The position numbers and the translations under genes are program-made. From Erythrobacter cryptus DSM 12079 (lineage in GTDB: Bacteria > Pseudomonadota > Alphaproteobacteria > Sphingomonadales > Sphingomonadaceae), in assembly GCF_000422985.1 (NCBI RefSeq), contig NZ_AUHC01000005.1:1-64000 (forward strand): a DNA stretch of 64,000 bases, in the 5' to 3' direction. Positions 19,901 to 28,639 of the stretch are shown one piece after another (within the stretch, counting starts at the first letter, position 1; every line of letters begins with the position of its first letter). A model generated the notes under the pieces. It worked only from the letters and a program-made list of their open reading frames with translations, had not been told where the DNA came from and made no database searches.

Positions 19901-20587
19901 CATTTCCGCCGCGGTCCAGTAGCGCGTCGCCTCGCCCAGCGCGCCCACGCCGAGCGGCTCGAAGCGCGCCACCTCATCCTGATAGGAGGGATCGGCCCCC
20001 AGCACCGCGCCGATCACCAGATAACCCATCACCAGCACCAGCACACCGAGATAGCTCGCCAGCATCGAGCGGGTCAGCGTTGCAAGGCTGAACAGCAGCG
20101 CTGAGGAGAGGATGATGTTGGGCACCGCGATCACCAGGAACGGCCAGGCATAGGTGCCAAGGCCCGCCGGCCCCACGGTTTCCGGATCGACCCAGGGCAT
20201 CGCCGCCCCCACCGCGATCCCCAGCGGCACGGCAAGATAGCCGATCAGCGCGATGGCAAGGCCGCCGAGGAAGCGCCCGGCAAGAAAGCTGGTGCGCCCC
20301 ACCGGGGTGGCGCGGATCATCGGGCCAAAGCCGGTGGTATCATCGCGCACCACCGCATTGGCGACAAAGGCGGTGATGACGAAGAGGTAGAAGGTCGCCA
20401 TCACCCCGAGCGCGAAGGTGATGGCAAAAGGGGCATTCTCGTGCACCGCGCCAGGCGTACCGACGCTGACATTGTCGCTGGCGGCAAGGCCGAAGCCGAG
20501 CAGGAAGAAGATCGCAAGCGCAACCCAGAACACCGGGTTGGCAAGCTGATAGCGCACTTCAAAGGCAGCAAGACGAGCGGCGAGCAT
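16994..20587 (-). CDS. ABC transporter permease fused to an M1-family aminopeptidase domain
   Basis: A 1197-residue protein. Residues 1-about 590 hold two sets of about six membrane helices, the ABC-2 permease pattern duplicated; the two halves are joined by a charged loop (about 265-310). The last 500 residues are an M1-type peptidase with the zinc motif HELAHQYWAHQ (about 932) and a downstream LLSETLAQYSAL glutamate. The usual GAMEN motif is replaced by GTMPYSESIGF, as I recall for this fused family. The next gene upstream encodes the matching ATPase, so they form one exporter. Its cargo is unknown; the fusion suggests that a peptide or protein is cut or bound on the outer face. Stop at 16994 converges with the SixA-type gene. 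Confidence 0.9.
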   Translation of the reverse strand: MLAARLAAFEVRYQLANPVFWVALAIFFLLGFGLAASDNVSVGTPGAVHENAPFAITFALGVMATFYLFVITAFVANAVVRDDTTGFGPMIRATPVGRTSFLAGRFLGGLAIALIGYLAVPLGIAVGAAMPWVDPETVGPAGLGTYAWPFLVIAVPNIILSSALLFSLATLTRSMLASYLGVLVLVMGYLVIGAVLGADPSYQDEVARFEPLGVGALGEATRYWTAAEMNTRAIPLEGNLLFNRLFALGLSALFLGLAWWRFSMTERAPSRWRQRRLAREAARSEDAATAAPQRLAAPATRRFDAGQRLGAFLARLRTEVLLVLRSPGLAVLLLLGLGFVALNLALAETLYGTPSYPLTAQVIETVLSNMFLISLIVAVFYGGELVWREREVKIGELIDAAPVPAWVMFVPKILAILVVLLGLSLAGMLAGIAYQLIKGAPAIGLDLYLGAYVLPQTIDLLLVAVLAVFFQVLSPNKYVGWGLFLAWFLARIFMVNLGYTNILYNYGGTPAEPLSDMNGTGGFWIGGLIARAYWACFGVVLLVLAHWLWPRGTQTSVLPRMRAMARRITLPSAGIGAAALAGMVGTGLAIHHNIKVLNIYETADEAEARLAEMERKYLRYETLPRPVVTDVAFDVAIYPEDRRMTTSGHYELVNNSGVPIRELVLRQEQETAYPRLAIAGARMVQHDPRHGIRIYRFAEPLTPGARTRLDFTSEVWRRGFANREAATDIVANGTFVNNATFAPVIGMSRFGLLTDRTQRRRQGLPDELRMARLEDSAAQQRNYIGADWVNARITISTAADQVPVAPGDKVSDVIKDGRRIAVFQSPAPILNFFSVQSARYAEARDRAGKVALSVYHDPRHVWNVPGMLKAMKASLAYYERHFGPYQFGYARIIEFPGYESFAQAFAGTMPYSESIGFAADVRDPETIDYVSYVTAHELAHQYWAHQVIGADMQGATLLSETLAQYSALMVMKQLYGEDKIRRFLKFELDRYLDGRKGDVLGEQPLARVENQQHLHYRKGSLVMYLLQHRLGEEAVNRALARLVARYKFKPAPYPRSLDLIAELRKEAKTPEDQALITDLFEKITIYDLKAREAVSRRGADGRWRTRITIEAGKFYADSKGVERPAQLAEPIEIGVFVERPGAGAFDQADVLAMERRTLRSGRQVVEVVTARKPAFAGVDPYNFIIDRDSDDNLVPVT

Positions 20588-20602
20588 GGCGCGGCCTCCC
20601 CC

Positions 20603-21490
20603 TCAGGAGGCCAGCGCCGCAGCGCGGCGGGTTTCGGCCAGCGTCGCGAAATAGACATCCTCGAGCGTGCCGGTGACGGGCTCGAAGCCTTGGGGCTGCT
20701 GATCGGCAAGCACGTGCACGATGACCTGCCCGGCAAAGAAGCGGTGCGAGATGACCTCGTGCGCAGCCTGGATGTCGGGGAGCTGGTGGTGCGGGATGGT
20801 GCGCTGCCACACCCTTCCCGCAGTCGCCGAAATCAGTTCACGCGGTGCGCCCTCGAGCCGCACCTTGCCGCCGGCAAGCACCGCCATGCGCGGGCACAGG
20901 TCGGCCACGTCCTCGACGATGTGGGTGGAAAGGATCACCACCACGTTCTCGCCGATCCCGGCGAGCAGGTTGAGAAAGCGGTTGCGTTCTTCCGGATCGA
21001 GCCCGGCGGTCGGCTCGTCGACGATGATCAGCTGCGGATCGCCGATCAGCGCCTGGGCAATGCCGAAACGCTGGCGCATCCCGCCCGAGAAGCCCGCGAT
21101 CGCCTTGTTGCGCACCGCCCACAGATTGGTCTGGGCGAGCAGGGTCTCGACCACCGCCCGCCGCTCCCCCCGGGCGGTAATGCCCTTGAGCAGAGCCATG
21201 TGATCGAGCATCCGATAGGCCGAAATGCGCGGATATACGCCAAAATCCTGCGGAAGGTAGCCAAGCGTGCGGCGCAGGAGATCGGGCTGCAAGAGCACGT
21301 CGATCTCGCCAAAGCGGATGCTCCCCTGCGTGGGTGCCTGAAGCGTGGCGATGGTGCGCATAAGCGTCGATTTGCCCGCGCCATTGGGGCCGAGCAGCCC
21401 GAACATGCCCTTGGGGATCGACAGCGTCACGTTGTCGAGCGCACGGGTGCCGTTGGGATAGGTGTGGCTGACGCCTTGAAGTTCGAGCAT
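20603..21490 (-). CDS. ABC transporter ATP-binding protein
   Basis: A 295-residue ATPase with Walker A LLGPNGAGKSTL, Q-loop YLPQDFGVYP, signature FSGGMRQRFGIAQAL, Walker B LIIVDEPTAGLDP and an H-loop in STHIVEDV. It energises the permease-M1 fusion encoded 15 nt downstream. The start is the ATG at 21490 (MLELQGVSHTYPNGT); the frame extends a little upstream without a better start. A 95-nt gap separates it from yedK on the same strand, so it may have its own promoter. Confidence 0.93.
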   Translation of the reverse strand: MLELQGVSHTYPNGTRALDNVTLSIPKGMFGLLGPNGAGKSTLMRTIATLQAPTQGSIRFGEIDVLLQPDLLRRTLGYLPQDFGVYPRISAYRMLDHMALLKGITARGERRAVVETLLAQTNLWAVRNKAIAGFSGGMRQRFGIAQALIGDPQLIIVDEPTAGLDPEERNRFLNLLAGIGENVVVILSTHIVEDVADLCPRMAVLAGGKVRLEGAPRELISATAGRVWQRTIPHHQLPDIQAAHEVISHRFFAGQVIVHVLADQQPQGFEPVTGTLEDVYFATLAETRRAAALAS

Positions 21491-21585
21491 GATGATCCCC
21501 CATGGCGGCCACAACCAGCCTTGTGCTCCATCCTAGCGCCGCGGCGCGCAATGGAAAGCTGCATTGGTGGAGCGGCCCCGCGGCT

Positions 21586-22245
21586 TTATCGAGCAGGCGG
21601 GCGGTTGGTCGATCCGGATGGCCCATTGGTGGGCGGCGGGCTGCGGCGCACCCAGGGCTCATCGCTGCGGCTGATGGTGATCGGCCCGCGCCAGGGGCGG
21701 CACAGCGCCAGGGCCTCCGCGGCGCTGCCGCCAAGCCAGATGGCCTGATCACCGGGTGCAAGCAACACGGGCATGCGCTCATGGACGGTGGCGGCATCGC
21801 TTCCGGCGCTGTCGGTCATCACCATGGCATAGCAATCGCCCCATTCGGCCGAGGGTCGCCACACCCCGGCCGCGGCGAACAGCGGCGCATCGGGAAGGGT
21901 AAGCCAGGTGCGCGTCATTCGCCCTTTGGGACCCTCGGCCTCGGCCCAGGCGGTGAGCGGGATGAGGCAGCGCCGCTGCGCAAAGGCCTGGCGCCAGAAG
22001 AAGGTGGAAAGCTTGTCGGCGCGCGCATTGTTGACAGGCTTGGGCTTGAGCTTCTGGCCCTGCTTGCCGGTGAGCACCAGCGGAAAGCCCCAGACCATCG
22101 CGCGCACGCGCGCCTCGGCCACCACGAGGCCGGAATAGCCGGGATAGACTTCGGCGGCAAAATTGGCGCCGCCTGCCGCCTCGCGCGCATCGAACCAGGC
22201 GGCAACCTCGCCCGCGTTCTTGGTCATGCGGTAGAGGTTGCACAC
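21586..22245 (-). CDS. SRAP (YedK/HMCES) abasic-site protein
   Basis: A 219-residue SOS response-associated protein. Cys2 (MCNLYRMT), which forms the thiazolidine cross-link with abasic sites in single-stranded DNA, is present after Met removal. Other conserved parts are NNARADKLSTFFWR, RRCLIPLTAWAEAEGPKG with the active-site glutamate, and VHERMPVLL with the histidine. It shields abasic sites in single-stranded DNA during replication. It lies 6 nt behind ubiA on the same strand. The C-terminal tail (RRSPPPTNGPSGSTNRPPAR) is basic and disordered. Confidence 0.93.
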   Translation of the reverse strand: MCNLYRMTKNAGEVAAWFDAREAAGGANFAAEVYPGYSGLVVAEARVRAMVWGFPLVLTGKQGQKLKPKPVNNARADKLSTFFWRQAFAQRRCLIPLTAWAEAEGPKGRMTRTWLTLPDAPLFAAAGVWRPSAEWGDCYAMVMTDSAGSDAATVHERMPVLLAPGDQAIWLGGSAAEALALCRPWRGPITISRSDEPWVRRSPPPTNGPSGSTNRPPAR

Positions 22246-22251
22246 CGCCGC

Positions 22252-23160
22252 TCAGGCCCCGGCATTGCCGACGACAAAGCAGGCCGCCGCCATCAGCGCC
22301 CCGGCCCAGCGGTTGGCGCGGAACCGAACGAGCGGATTGGCGGGATCGACCGGATCGAGACTCGCCACCTGCCAGGCCAGGTGCCCGGCGACGGGGAGCA
22401 GCGCCGCCAGCGCGAGGGGATCGGCACGGTAGAGCCAGAAGGCCAGCGCCCACAGGCCCACCGCCGCGGCATAGAAGGCGGCAATCCCGGCGCGCACCCG
22501 CGGCCCCAAGGCGAGCGCCGAGGAACGGATACCCACGAGCGCATCATCCTCGCGATCCTGCAGGGCATAGATCGTGTCATAGCCGATCACCCAGGCCACG
22601 CACCCGGCATAGAGCGCGGCGAGCACATCCCAATTGTCGGCGCGCAGCTCCACCCAGCCGACCAGCGCCCCCCAGGAGAACACGAGGCCAAGCCAGGCCT
22701 GCGGCCACCAGGTGATACGCTTCATGAAGGGATAGGCGGCCACCAGCACCAGGCTTGCCAGCGCCACCACCTGCGCCTGCCAGCGCAGCTGCACAAGCAC
22801 CACGAGGCCGATGAGGCACAGCGCCGCGAGCCAGCCCCAGGCGAGCCGCTGTGACACCCTGCCGCTGGCCACCGGGCGCGCCGCGGTGCGCGCCACCTGC
22901 GCATCGAGATCGGCATCGATGATGTCATTATAGACGCAGCCCGCCCCGCGCATGGCAATGGCGCCAAGCAGCAGCCAGGCCACAAGGCCCCATTGCGGCC
23001 CTGCGCCTGCCAGCCACACGGCAAAGCCGCAGGGCCAGAACAGCAGCCACCAGCCGATCGGCCGGTCGAACCGGGCAAGCAGGGCAAGGTCGCGCAGGCC
23101 TTGCGGCAGGCGCGCCACCAGGCCGCGGTGTTCGGTGTCGGGGACGATCCCTGTGTTCAT
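22252..23160 (-). CDS. ubiA: 4-hydroxybenzoate octaprenyltransferase
   Basis: A 302-residue membrane prenyltransferase with eight or nine helices. The two aspartate motifs that hold Mg-prenyl diphosphate are CVYNDIIDADLDAQVART and YDTIYALQDREDD. RFDRPIGWWLLFWPC is the usual N-terminal signature for UbiA. It attaches the isoprenoid chain (expected decaprenyl in sphingomonads) to 4-hydroxybenzoate in ubiquinone synthesis, which feeds the oxidase chain encoded later in the window. It is divergent from rsmE with a 39-nt gap. Confidence 0.93.
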   Translation of the reverse strand: MNTGIVPDTEHRGLVARLPQGLRDLALLARFDRPIGWWLLFWPCGFAVWLAGAGPQWGLVAWLLLGAIAMRGAGCVYNDIIDADLDAQVARTAARPVASGRVSQRLAWGWLAALCLIGLVVLVQLRWQAQVVALASLVLVAAYPFMKRITWWPQAWLGLVFSWGALVGWVELRADNWDVLAALYAGCVAWVIGYDTIYALQDREDDALVGIRSSALALGPRVRAGIAAFYAAAVGLWALAFWLYRADPLALAALLPVAGHLAWQVASLDPVDPANPLVRFRANRWAGALMAAACFVVGNAGA

Positions 23161-23199
23161 CGCTTGCTTCCTAGCCCGCCGTGGGCCTAGGGCCAAGCC

Positions 23200-23943
23200 A
23201 TGCCCGCAACCCCCGCATGGCCCCCCAAAAGCGCCCCGCGCCTGTTCGTGCCCCCCGTGCTTGGCCCGGGCGCGCAGCGGCAGATCGAGGGCAACCAGGC
23301 CCATTACCTCGCCCGGGTGATGCGGGTGGCGCCCGGCGATACGGTGATCCTGTGCGATGATGCCACCGGCGAATGGGCCGCGCGCGTCGCCGAAGTGGGC
23401 AAGCGCGTGGTGGTGCTCGAGGTGGCCGAGCAGCTGCGCGCACGCGAGGCGGTGCCGGATCTGTGGCTGTGCCCGGCGCTGATCCGCAAGGACCGCTTCG
23501 ATCTCGTGCTGGAAAAGGCAACCGAACTGGGCGCGGCGCGAATCCAGCCGGTGATCACCCGGCGCTGCGTTGCCGACAAGCTCAACCTCGAACGCGCCCG
23601 GACGATCACCATCGAGGCGGCCGAGCAATGCGCCCGCACCGCCCTTCCCGACCTTGCCGAACCGGCACGGCTCGAATCGCTAATCGGCAACTGGCCCGGT
23701 GATCGCATCCTGTTTTTCGCCGACGAAGCCGGGGGCGCGCCCGCAGCCGAAGCCTTTGCCGCCGCGCGCGGGCCGGCGGCAATCCTCACCGGGCCGGAAG
23801 GCGGGTTTGACGAGACCGAGCGCGCGCGCATCCGCGCTCTTGCCGCGGCGCGGCCCGTGAGCCTCGGCCCGCGCATCCTGCGCGCAGAGACCGCCGCAAT
23901 CGCCGCGCTGGCACTGTGGATGGGCAGCGCCGGGGATTGGTGA
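23200..23943 (+). CDS. rsmE: 16S rRNA (uracil(1498)-N(3))-methyltransferase
   Basis: A 247-residue SPOUT-class RNA methyltransferase. The N-terminal PUA-like part has HYLARVMRVAPGDTVILCD. The SPOUT knot region is visible as LTGPEGGFDETERARI and SLGPRILRAETAAIAAL, the RsmE signature. KATELGAARIQPVITRR is the typical centre. It methylates U1498 of 16S rRNA. It is followed by gshA 123 nt downstream, an order I have seen often in sphingomonads. Confidence 0.94.
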   Translation: MPATPAWPPKSAPRLFVPPVLGPGAQRQIEGNQAHYLARVMRVAPGDTVILCDDATGEWAARVAEVGKRVVVLEVAEQLRAREAVPDLWLCPALIRKDRFDLVLEKATELGAARIQPVITRRCVADKLNLERARTITIEAAEQCARTALPDLAEPARLESLIGNWPGDRILFFADEAGGAPAAEAFAAARGPAAILTGPEGGFDETERARIRALAAARPVSLGPRILRAETAAIAALALWMGSAGDW

Positions 23944-24066
23944 GCGCAGGGGCACTGCCGCCCCCGTGGGCCACACCTTGCGGCCTGTTCCGCGCCAGTG
24001 CGAATTGGCCTTCCCAGCGGCAGATCGGTTTCCTAAGGCAACCGGCCACGGAGAGGGCCAAGCCGC

Positions 24067-25437
24067 ATGAGCACACGCGAATCCACCACTGCCGACGATC
24101 CGGTGATCGAGAGCTTCGAGCAGCTGCTCGCGCCGATGATCCGCGGGGAAAAGCCGCCCGAGCGCTGGCGGATCGGCACGGAGCACGAGAAGCTGGTTTA
24201 CAAGCGCGCCGATTTTCGCGCGCCGTCCTATGACGAGCCTTGCGGCATCCGCGATCTGCTCAAGGGACTCGAGGCCTTTGGCTGGACGCCGATCGAGGAA
24301 GGCGGCAATGTTATCGCCCTCAAGGGCGCGGATGGGGCGATCAGCCTTGAACCTGCCGGCCAGCTCGAACTGTCCGGCGCGCCGCTCGAGAACCTGCACG
24401 AGACCTGTGCCGAAACCGGGCGTCACCTCGCCCAGGTGAAGCAGGTGGGCGAGAAATGCGGGGTCGGCTATCTTGGCCTAGGCATGTGGCCCGACAAGCG
24501 CCGCGAAGACCTGCCGATCATGCCCAAGGGCCGCTATGCCATCATGATGCGGCACATGCCGCGGGTGGGCAAGCTCGGGCTCGACATGATGCTGCGCACC
24601 TGCACCATCCAGGTCAACCTCGACTATGCGTCCGAGGCTGACATGGTGAAGAAGTTCCGGGTGGGCCTTGCGCTCCAGCCGCTGGCGACCGCGCTGTTCG
24701 CCAATTCGCCCTTCACGGAAGGGAGGCCCAACGGCTTTCTTTCCTATCGTTCGCACATCTGGTCGGACACCGATCCGGCGCGCACCGGGATGCTGCCCTT
24801 CGTCTTCGAGGAAGGCTTCGGCTACGAGCGCTGGGCGCAATACATGCTCGACGTGCCGATGTATTTCGTCTTCCGCGACGGCAAATATATCGATGCCGCC
24901 GGGCTATCCTTCCGTGATTTCCTCGAGGGCAGGCTCTCGGTCCTGCCCGGTGAGCGCCCGCGCCAGAGCGACTGGTGGGACCACCTTTCCACCGCCTTTC
25001 CCGAGGTGCGGCTCAAGAGCTTTCTCGAAATGCGCGGCGCCGATGGCGGGCCATGGAGCCGCATTTGTGCCCTGCCCGCCTTCTGGGTCGGCCTCCTCTA
25101 TGACCAGAGCGCGCTCGATGCGGCGTGGGACCTCGTCAAGCACTGGTCGATGGAAGAGCGCGAACGCCTGCGGAACGAAGTGCCGCGACTGGCACTCGCC
25201 ACGAAATCACCGAGCGGCGGCACCTTGCAGGACTTGGGGCGCGAGGTGCTCAAGATCGCCCATGCGGGACTGAAGGCGCGCGCGCGCCTCAACGCAGCCG
25301 GAGACAACGAGACCGGCTATCTCGAAACGCTCGACGAGATTGTCGCCAGCGGCAAGGTGCCGGCCGAGCGCCTGCTCGATGCCTATCATGGCGAATGGAA
25401 CGGCGACATCACCCGGGTTTACGAGCAATCATTCTAA
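24067..25437 (+). CDS. gshA: Glutamate--cysteine ligase, plant/alphaproteobacterial type
   Basis: A 456-residue GCS2-class enzyme, the first step of glutathione synthesis. The family hallmark RIGTEHEKLVY (about residues 35-45), CTIQVNLDY, FANSPFTEGRPNGFLSYRSH and SFLEMRGADGGPW are all present, and the length fits the class. The plant-type class is the usual form in alphaproteobacteria. The ATG at 24067 follows a GGAGAGGG ribosome site. The ABM-domain gene begins 14 nt after the stop. Confidence 0.94.
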   Translation: MSTRESTTADDPVIESFEQLLAPMIRGEKPPERWRIGTEHEKLVYKRADFRAPSYDEPCGIRDLLKGLEAFGWTPIEEGGNVIALKGADGAISLEPAGQLELSGAPLENLHETCAETGRHLAQVKQVGEKCGVGYLGLGMWPDKRREDLPIMPKGRYAIMMRHMPRVGKLGLDMMLRTCTIQVNLDYASEADMVKKFRVGLALQPLATALFANSPFTEGRPNGFLSYRSHIWSDTDPARTGMLPFVFEEGFGYERWAQYMLDVPMYFVFRDGKYIDAAGLSFRDFLEGRLSVLPGERPRQSDWWDHLSTAFPEVRLKSFLEMRGADGGPWSRICALPAFWVGLLYDQSALDAAWDLVKHWSMEERERLRNEVPRLALATKSPSGGTLQDLGREVLKIAHAGLKARARLNAAGDNETGYLETLDEIVASGKVPAERLLDAYHGEWNGDITRVYEQSF

Positions 25438-25451
25438 GGGGGGAGAGGGAC

Positions 25452-25754
25452 ATGCTGATCGTTCTGGCCAAGGCCAAGGTGAGCGCTGCCGCGCTTGACG
25501 AGGCCCGCAAGGCGATTGCCGCGATGGTGGCAGCGTCCAACGCCGAGGAAGGCTGCATCGCCTATGCCTTCGCGCAGGACCTCCTTGATCCGAGCTTGCT
25601 CCACATCGTCGAGAAGTGGCGCGACGAGGCGGCGCTCGCCGCCCATTTTGCGACGCCGCACATGGCCGCCTTCAGCGCGGCGATTGCCGGGCTCGGCTTC
25701 GAGGTGATCGAGGCGCGCAAATATCACGCCGATGAGGGCGCGCCGGTGATGTGA
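25452..25754 (+). CDS. ABM-domain (YgiN-like) monooxygenase-fold protein
   Basis: A 100-residue dimeric alpha/beta-barrel protein: EEGCIAYAFAQDLLDPSLLH and VEKWRDEAALAAHFATPHM are the usual ABM signature. Relatives include quinol monooxygenase YgiN and small heme or antibiotic-biosynthesis oxygenases, but many are uncharacterised. It directly follows gshA and has a GGGGAGAGG ribosome site, so it is probably co-transcribed. Confidence 0.85.
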   Translation: MLIVLAKAKVSAAALDEARKAIAAMVAASNAEEGCIAYAFAQDLLDPSLLHIVEKWRDEAALAAHFATPHMAAFSAAIAGLGFEVIEARKYHADEGAPVM

Positions 25755-25757
25755 GGC

Positions 25758-27194
25758 CTATTCCGCCGGGAAAGGCGGCGCGCCCTGCGCCCCTGCCGCG
25801 GCGGCGCTCCTCTGTCCGCTGAGCCAGCGCCCCAGCCGCACCAGCGGCGCGGTGATGAGGCCCTGCTCGGCCATCCAGGCATGATAGGCGCGATACTTGG
25901 GGTCCTCTGCCAAAAGGTGGGCCTCCTCGGTGCGCGCGCGCCAATAATAGATCGCGTTCACCACCAGCAGGAACACGCTGTTGCGCAAGGCATCGGCAAA
26001 CGAGCCTGAAGTGACGAGGAAGGGCAGCACCGAAGCCCACCAGAACAGGTTCTTGGCGAGATAGGCCGGGTGGCGGGTGAAGCGGTAGGGCCCGTTCGTC
26101 ACCACCCCGCGATAGGTGAGGTTGGAAAAGCGGATGCCGAACACCACCGTGGCCCAGGCATAGATCGCGGTGAGAAACACGAGCAGCGCCCCCCAGGCCC
26201 ACAGCAGCGCGGGATTACCGGCAAACCAGTGCGCCCAGCCCGGGGCGGCGATCTCGTAGCTCAGGATCTGCCGGTCGGGGCCGATGATCCCCCAGACGAA
26301 GGGCGGATAGCACAGCAGCGCCGCGAGCCACCCGGCAAGCAGCGGATTGCCCGAGCGGATGTGCGAATCGAGCGGGCGCAAGGTGAGGAGGTAGCCCACC
26401 GTGCCGATCTCGACATCGATCACGAACAGCAGCGTCACCAACAGGCCGACAAGGCCAACCGGGTCGCTGGCAAGTCTGGAAAGATCGGCCTCCACCACCT
26501 GGGCAAAGCCTGCCGGCAGGATCGAGATCATGAAGGCGCCGAAGAAGCCCTTGATCGCCCAGGCGCGCCAGTGCCGGGCGATCGCTGCGCCGTCCCAGGT
26601 GCCGCGCCCGATCGCCCCGCCGCCGAGCAGCGCCGCGCCGAAATGCCAGGTGCCATCGCGCGGCTCGACGAGGTAGCGGTCAAGCCAGATGACATAGGGC
26701 ACCGAAAGCGCCACCAGCGGCACCACGGCAAAGGTGAGCACCTGCATCGCGAACAGGTAGGAGCCTTCCCAATACCAGCGCGCAAGGCCATAGAAGGCAG
26801 CGAGGATCGCCCATGTGGCCCACAGCCCGCACAGCTTGACCACCGCGATCGGCAGCACTTCGGCCAAGGGGCGGGGGCGGCGCCAGTCGATCCCGGTCGA
26901 GGGCCGCAGGTGCACCTTGTCCACCAGCACCGACCAGAGCGCCATCGGCAGGGCGGCAAAGAGCAGCGCGGCAAGCGCGGCATAGGGCCCGGAGAGCACC
27001 CCGCGCTCTGGCCCCAGCGCACCCTCCAGCGCCAAGGCCCCGGCGATGTCGGGATAGCTGCGGCAGAAGGCGATCCAGCCGATCAGCCCGGCAAGCCCGG
27101 CAAGGCCGACACCGGTCGAGACATCGCTGGCCGGCGGCGCCGGGCGCGCTGAGGTTGTGGGCGGGACAAGCGGGGCCATGATGCCAAGGCCCAT
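25758..27194 (-). CDS. Polytopic membrane protein with ICMT/PEMT-like C-terminal domain
   Basis: A 478-residue protein with about ten membrane helices. The C-terminal third carries the isoprenylcysteine carboxyl methyltransferase / phospholipid methyltransferase motif GPYRFTRHPAYLAKNLFWW (about 370-390), followed by an EDPKYRAYHAWM segment with the AdoMet-contacting glutamate. The N-terminal two thirds are hydrophobic and not recognised. This is much longer than the usual ICMT-like protein of about 150-200 residues, so an extra membrane module has been joined. The substrate is unknown. The start may be ATG 27194 or 27179. It lies downstream of bamB but with a 75-nt gap. Confidence 0.7.
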   Translation of the reverse strand: MGLGIMAPLVPPTTSARPAPPASDVSTGVGLAGLAGLIGWIAFCRSYPDIAGALALEGALGPERGVLSGPYAALAALLFAALPMALWSVLVDKVHLRPSTGIDWRRPRPLAEVLPIAVVKLCGLWATWAILAAFYGLARWYWEGSYLFAMQVLTFAVVPLVALSVPYVIWLDRYLVEPRDGTWHFGAALLGGGAIGRGTWDGAAIARHWRAWAIKGFFGAFMISILPAGFAQVVEADLSRLASDPVGLVGLLVTLLFVIDVEIGTVGYLLTLRPLDSHIRSGNPLLAGWLAALLCYPPFVWGIIGPDRQILSYEIAAPGWAHWFAGNPALLWAWGALLVFLTAIYAWATVVFGIRFSNLTYRGVVTNGPYRFTRHPAYLAKNLFWWASVLPFLVTSGSFADALRNSVFLLVVNAIYYWRARTEEAHLLAEDPKYRAYHAWMAEQGLITAPLVRLGRWLSGQRSAAAAGAQGAPPFPAE

Positions 27195-27269
27195 AGCGCA
27201 AAAGGGTTAACGCCTTGGCCATGGCGGCCGCGGCGCGGCGCGCACCCCAAGCGCCCGGTTCGCGCGCGC

Positions 27270-28616
27270 CTAGCGCCAGGCGTGGATGGTGCCGCTGTCG
27301 TCGAGGATGTAGAGCATCCCGTCAGCCACGATCGGAGCCAGGCTCACCGGCGCGCCGAGATCGGCGAAGAACTGCGCCGAGCCTTCCCCCGCGCTCACCC
27401 GCCACACCTCGCCGCGCGAGCTGGCCACCCACAGCTGCCCCCCGGCGAGCACCGGGCCGGTCCAGAAGATCGGGCCCTTCTTGTCCTCCTCGTCCTTGTA
27501 GCGCTGGAGCTGGGCGATCCAGCGCACCCGGCCCGAGGAACGGGCAATGGCGAGCAGGCGCGCATCATCGGTGAGCGTGAAGATCCATTCCCCCGCAATC
27601 GCCGGGGTGGAGATGCCGGCAAGGTTGAGCTCCCAGATGCGCTGGCCGGTAACCAGCTCATAGGCGGCCATGCGCCCACCCTGGCCGAGCGCATAGACCC
27701 GGCCCGAATCGATGATCGGATCGGCATCAATATCGGTGACGGAGCCCACCGTGGTCGAGATATTGGTGCGCGCCAGCGCGTCCGACCACAGCACGCGGCC
27801 GTTTTCGTAGCGGTAGGCGGTCAGCTCGCCGCTCGAATAGCCGGCGACGATGGTGCCCTGCCCGGCGGCGGGCGCGGCCACCCCGAACACCCCCGAAGCG
27901 GTGGTCGAGCCGCTTTCGTTCCACACCAGCGCGCCGTTGGAAAGATTGAGCGCCAGCAGCTGGTTGTCCTGCGTCATCACGAACAGCTGGCCAAAGGCGA
28001 TGGTAGGCGATCCGCGTAGCGGGCCGGCGGGCTTGACCTTCCAGATCACCTCGCCTGTCTCGGCATTCAATGCCTTGACCTCGCCAACGCCGTTGGTGGC
28101 ATAGACCCGGCCCGCATCATAGCTGACCCCGCCGCCGAAAGCCGAAGGGGACTGGTCCTTGGTAAGATCGTCCTCGACCCGGCTCCAGATCCGCGCCCCG
28201 GTGTTCTTGTCGAAGGCGACGATGGCGCCATCGGTGCCCTCGGCATAGAGCTTGCCGCCGCCCACCACCGGAGCCGCGGCAAGCCGCATCCGATTCGTCG
28301 AACCGGCCACCTTTGCGGTCCACACTTTCGAAGGGTTCTGCGCCAGCGCAAGGTGACCATAGCTCTTGCTGGCGGTGCCGCCTGCTTGCGCCCATTCGGC
28401 ATTGATGCGCGGCGGCGGCAGCACCACCGAGACCGCAGCCAGCGCCGGATCGACCTCGGTGCCGCGCTCGATCCGCGAGAGGATCGGCACGCGGTTGCCG
28501 ATCGTGGGGGTGGTCTTGTCGTCCCCACCGCCAAACAGCCCGCCCTTGCACCCCGTCAGCCCGGCGGCCATCAGGCCCGCCAGCAGCGCGGCGCGCACAA
28601 ATTTGCTTGTCATCAT
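27270..28616 (-). CDS. bamB: Outer-membrane assembly lipoprotein BamB
   Basis: A 448-residue PQQ-type beta-propeller lipoprotein. The lipobox is GLTGC (Cys about 23), followed by a Gly/Asp linker and seven or eight blades with repeats such as GARIWSRVEDD, TGEVIWKVKPAG, NGALVWNESG and TGQRIWELNLAG. BamB is a periplasmic-face scaffold for BamA in beta-barrel insertion. It lies 23 nt behind a YfgM-like gene, the same pair as in E. coli, but der does not follow. Confidence 0.9.
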   Translation of the reverse strand: MMTSKFVRAALLAGLMAAGLTGCKGGLFGGGDDKTTPTIGNRVPILSRIERGTEVDPALAAVSVVLPPPRINAEWAQAGGTASKSYGHLALAQNPSKVWTAKVAGSTNRMRLAAAPVVGGGKLYAEGTDGAIVAFDKNTGARIWSRVEDDLTKDQSPSAFGGGVSYDAGRVYATNGVGEVKALNAETGEVIWKVKPAGPLRGSPTIAFGQLFVMTQDNQLLALNLSNGALVWNESGSTTASGVFGVAAPAAGQGTIVAGYSSGELTAYRYENGRVLWSDALARTNISTTVGSVTDIDADPIIDSGRVYALGQGGRMAAYELVTGQRIWELNLAGISTPAIAGEWIFTLTDDARLLAIARSSGRVRWIAQLQRYKDEEDKKGPIFWTGPVLAGGQLWVASSRGEVWRVSAGEGSAQFFADLGAPVSLAPIVADGMLYILDDSGTIHAWR

Positions 28617-28639
28617 ACCCGTCCGTCCAATCCCGTCAC

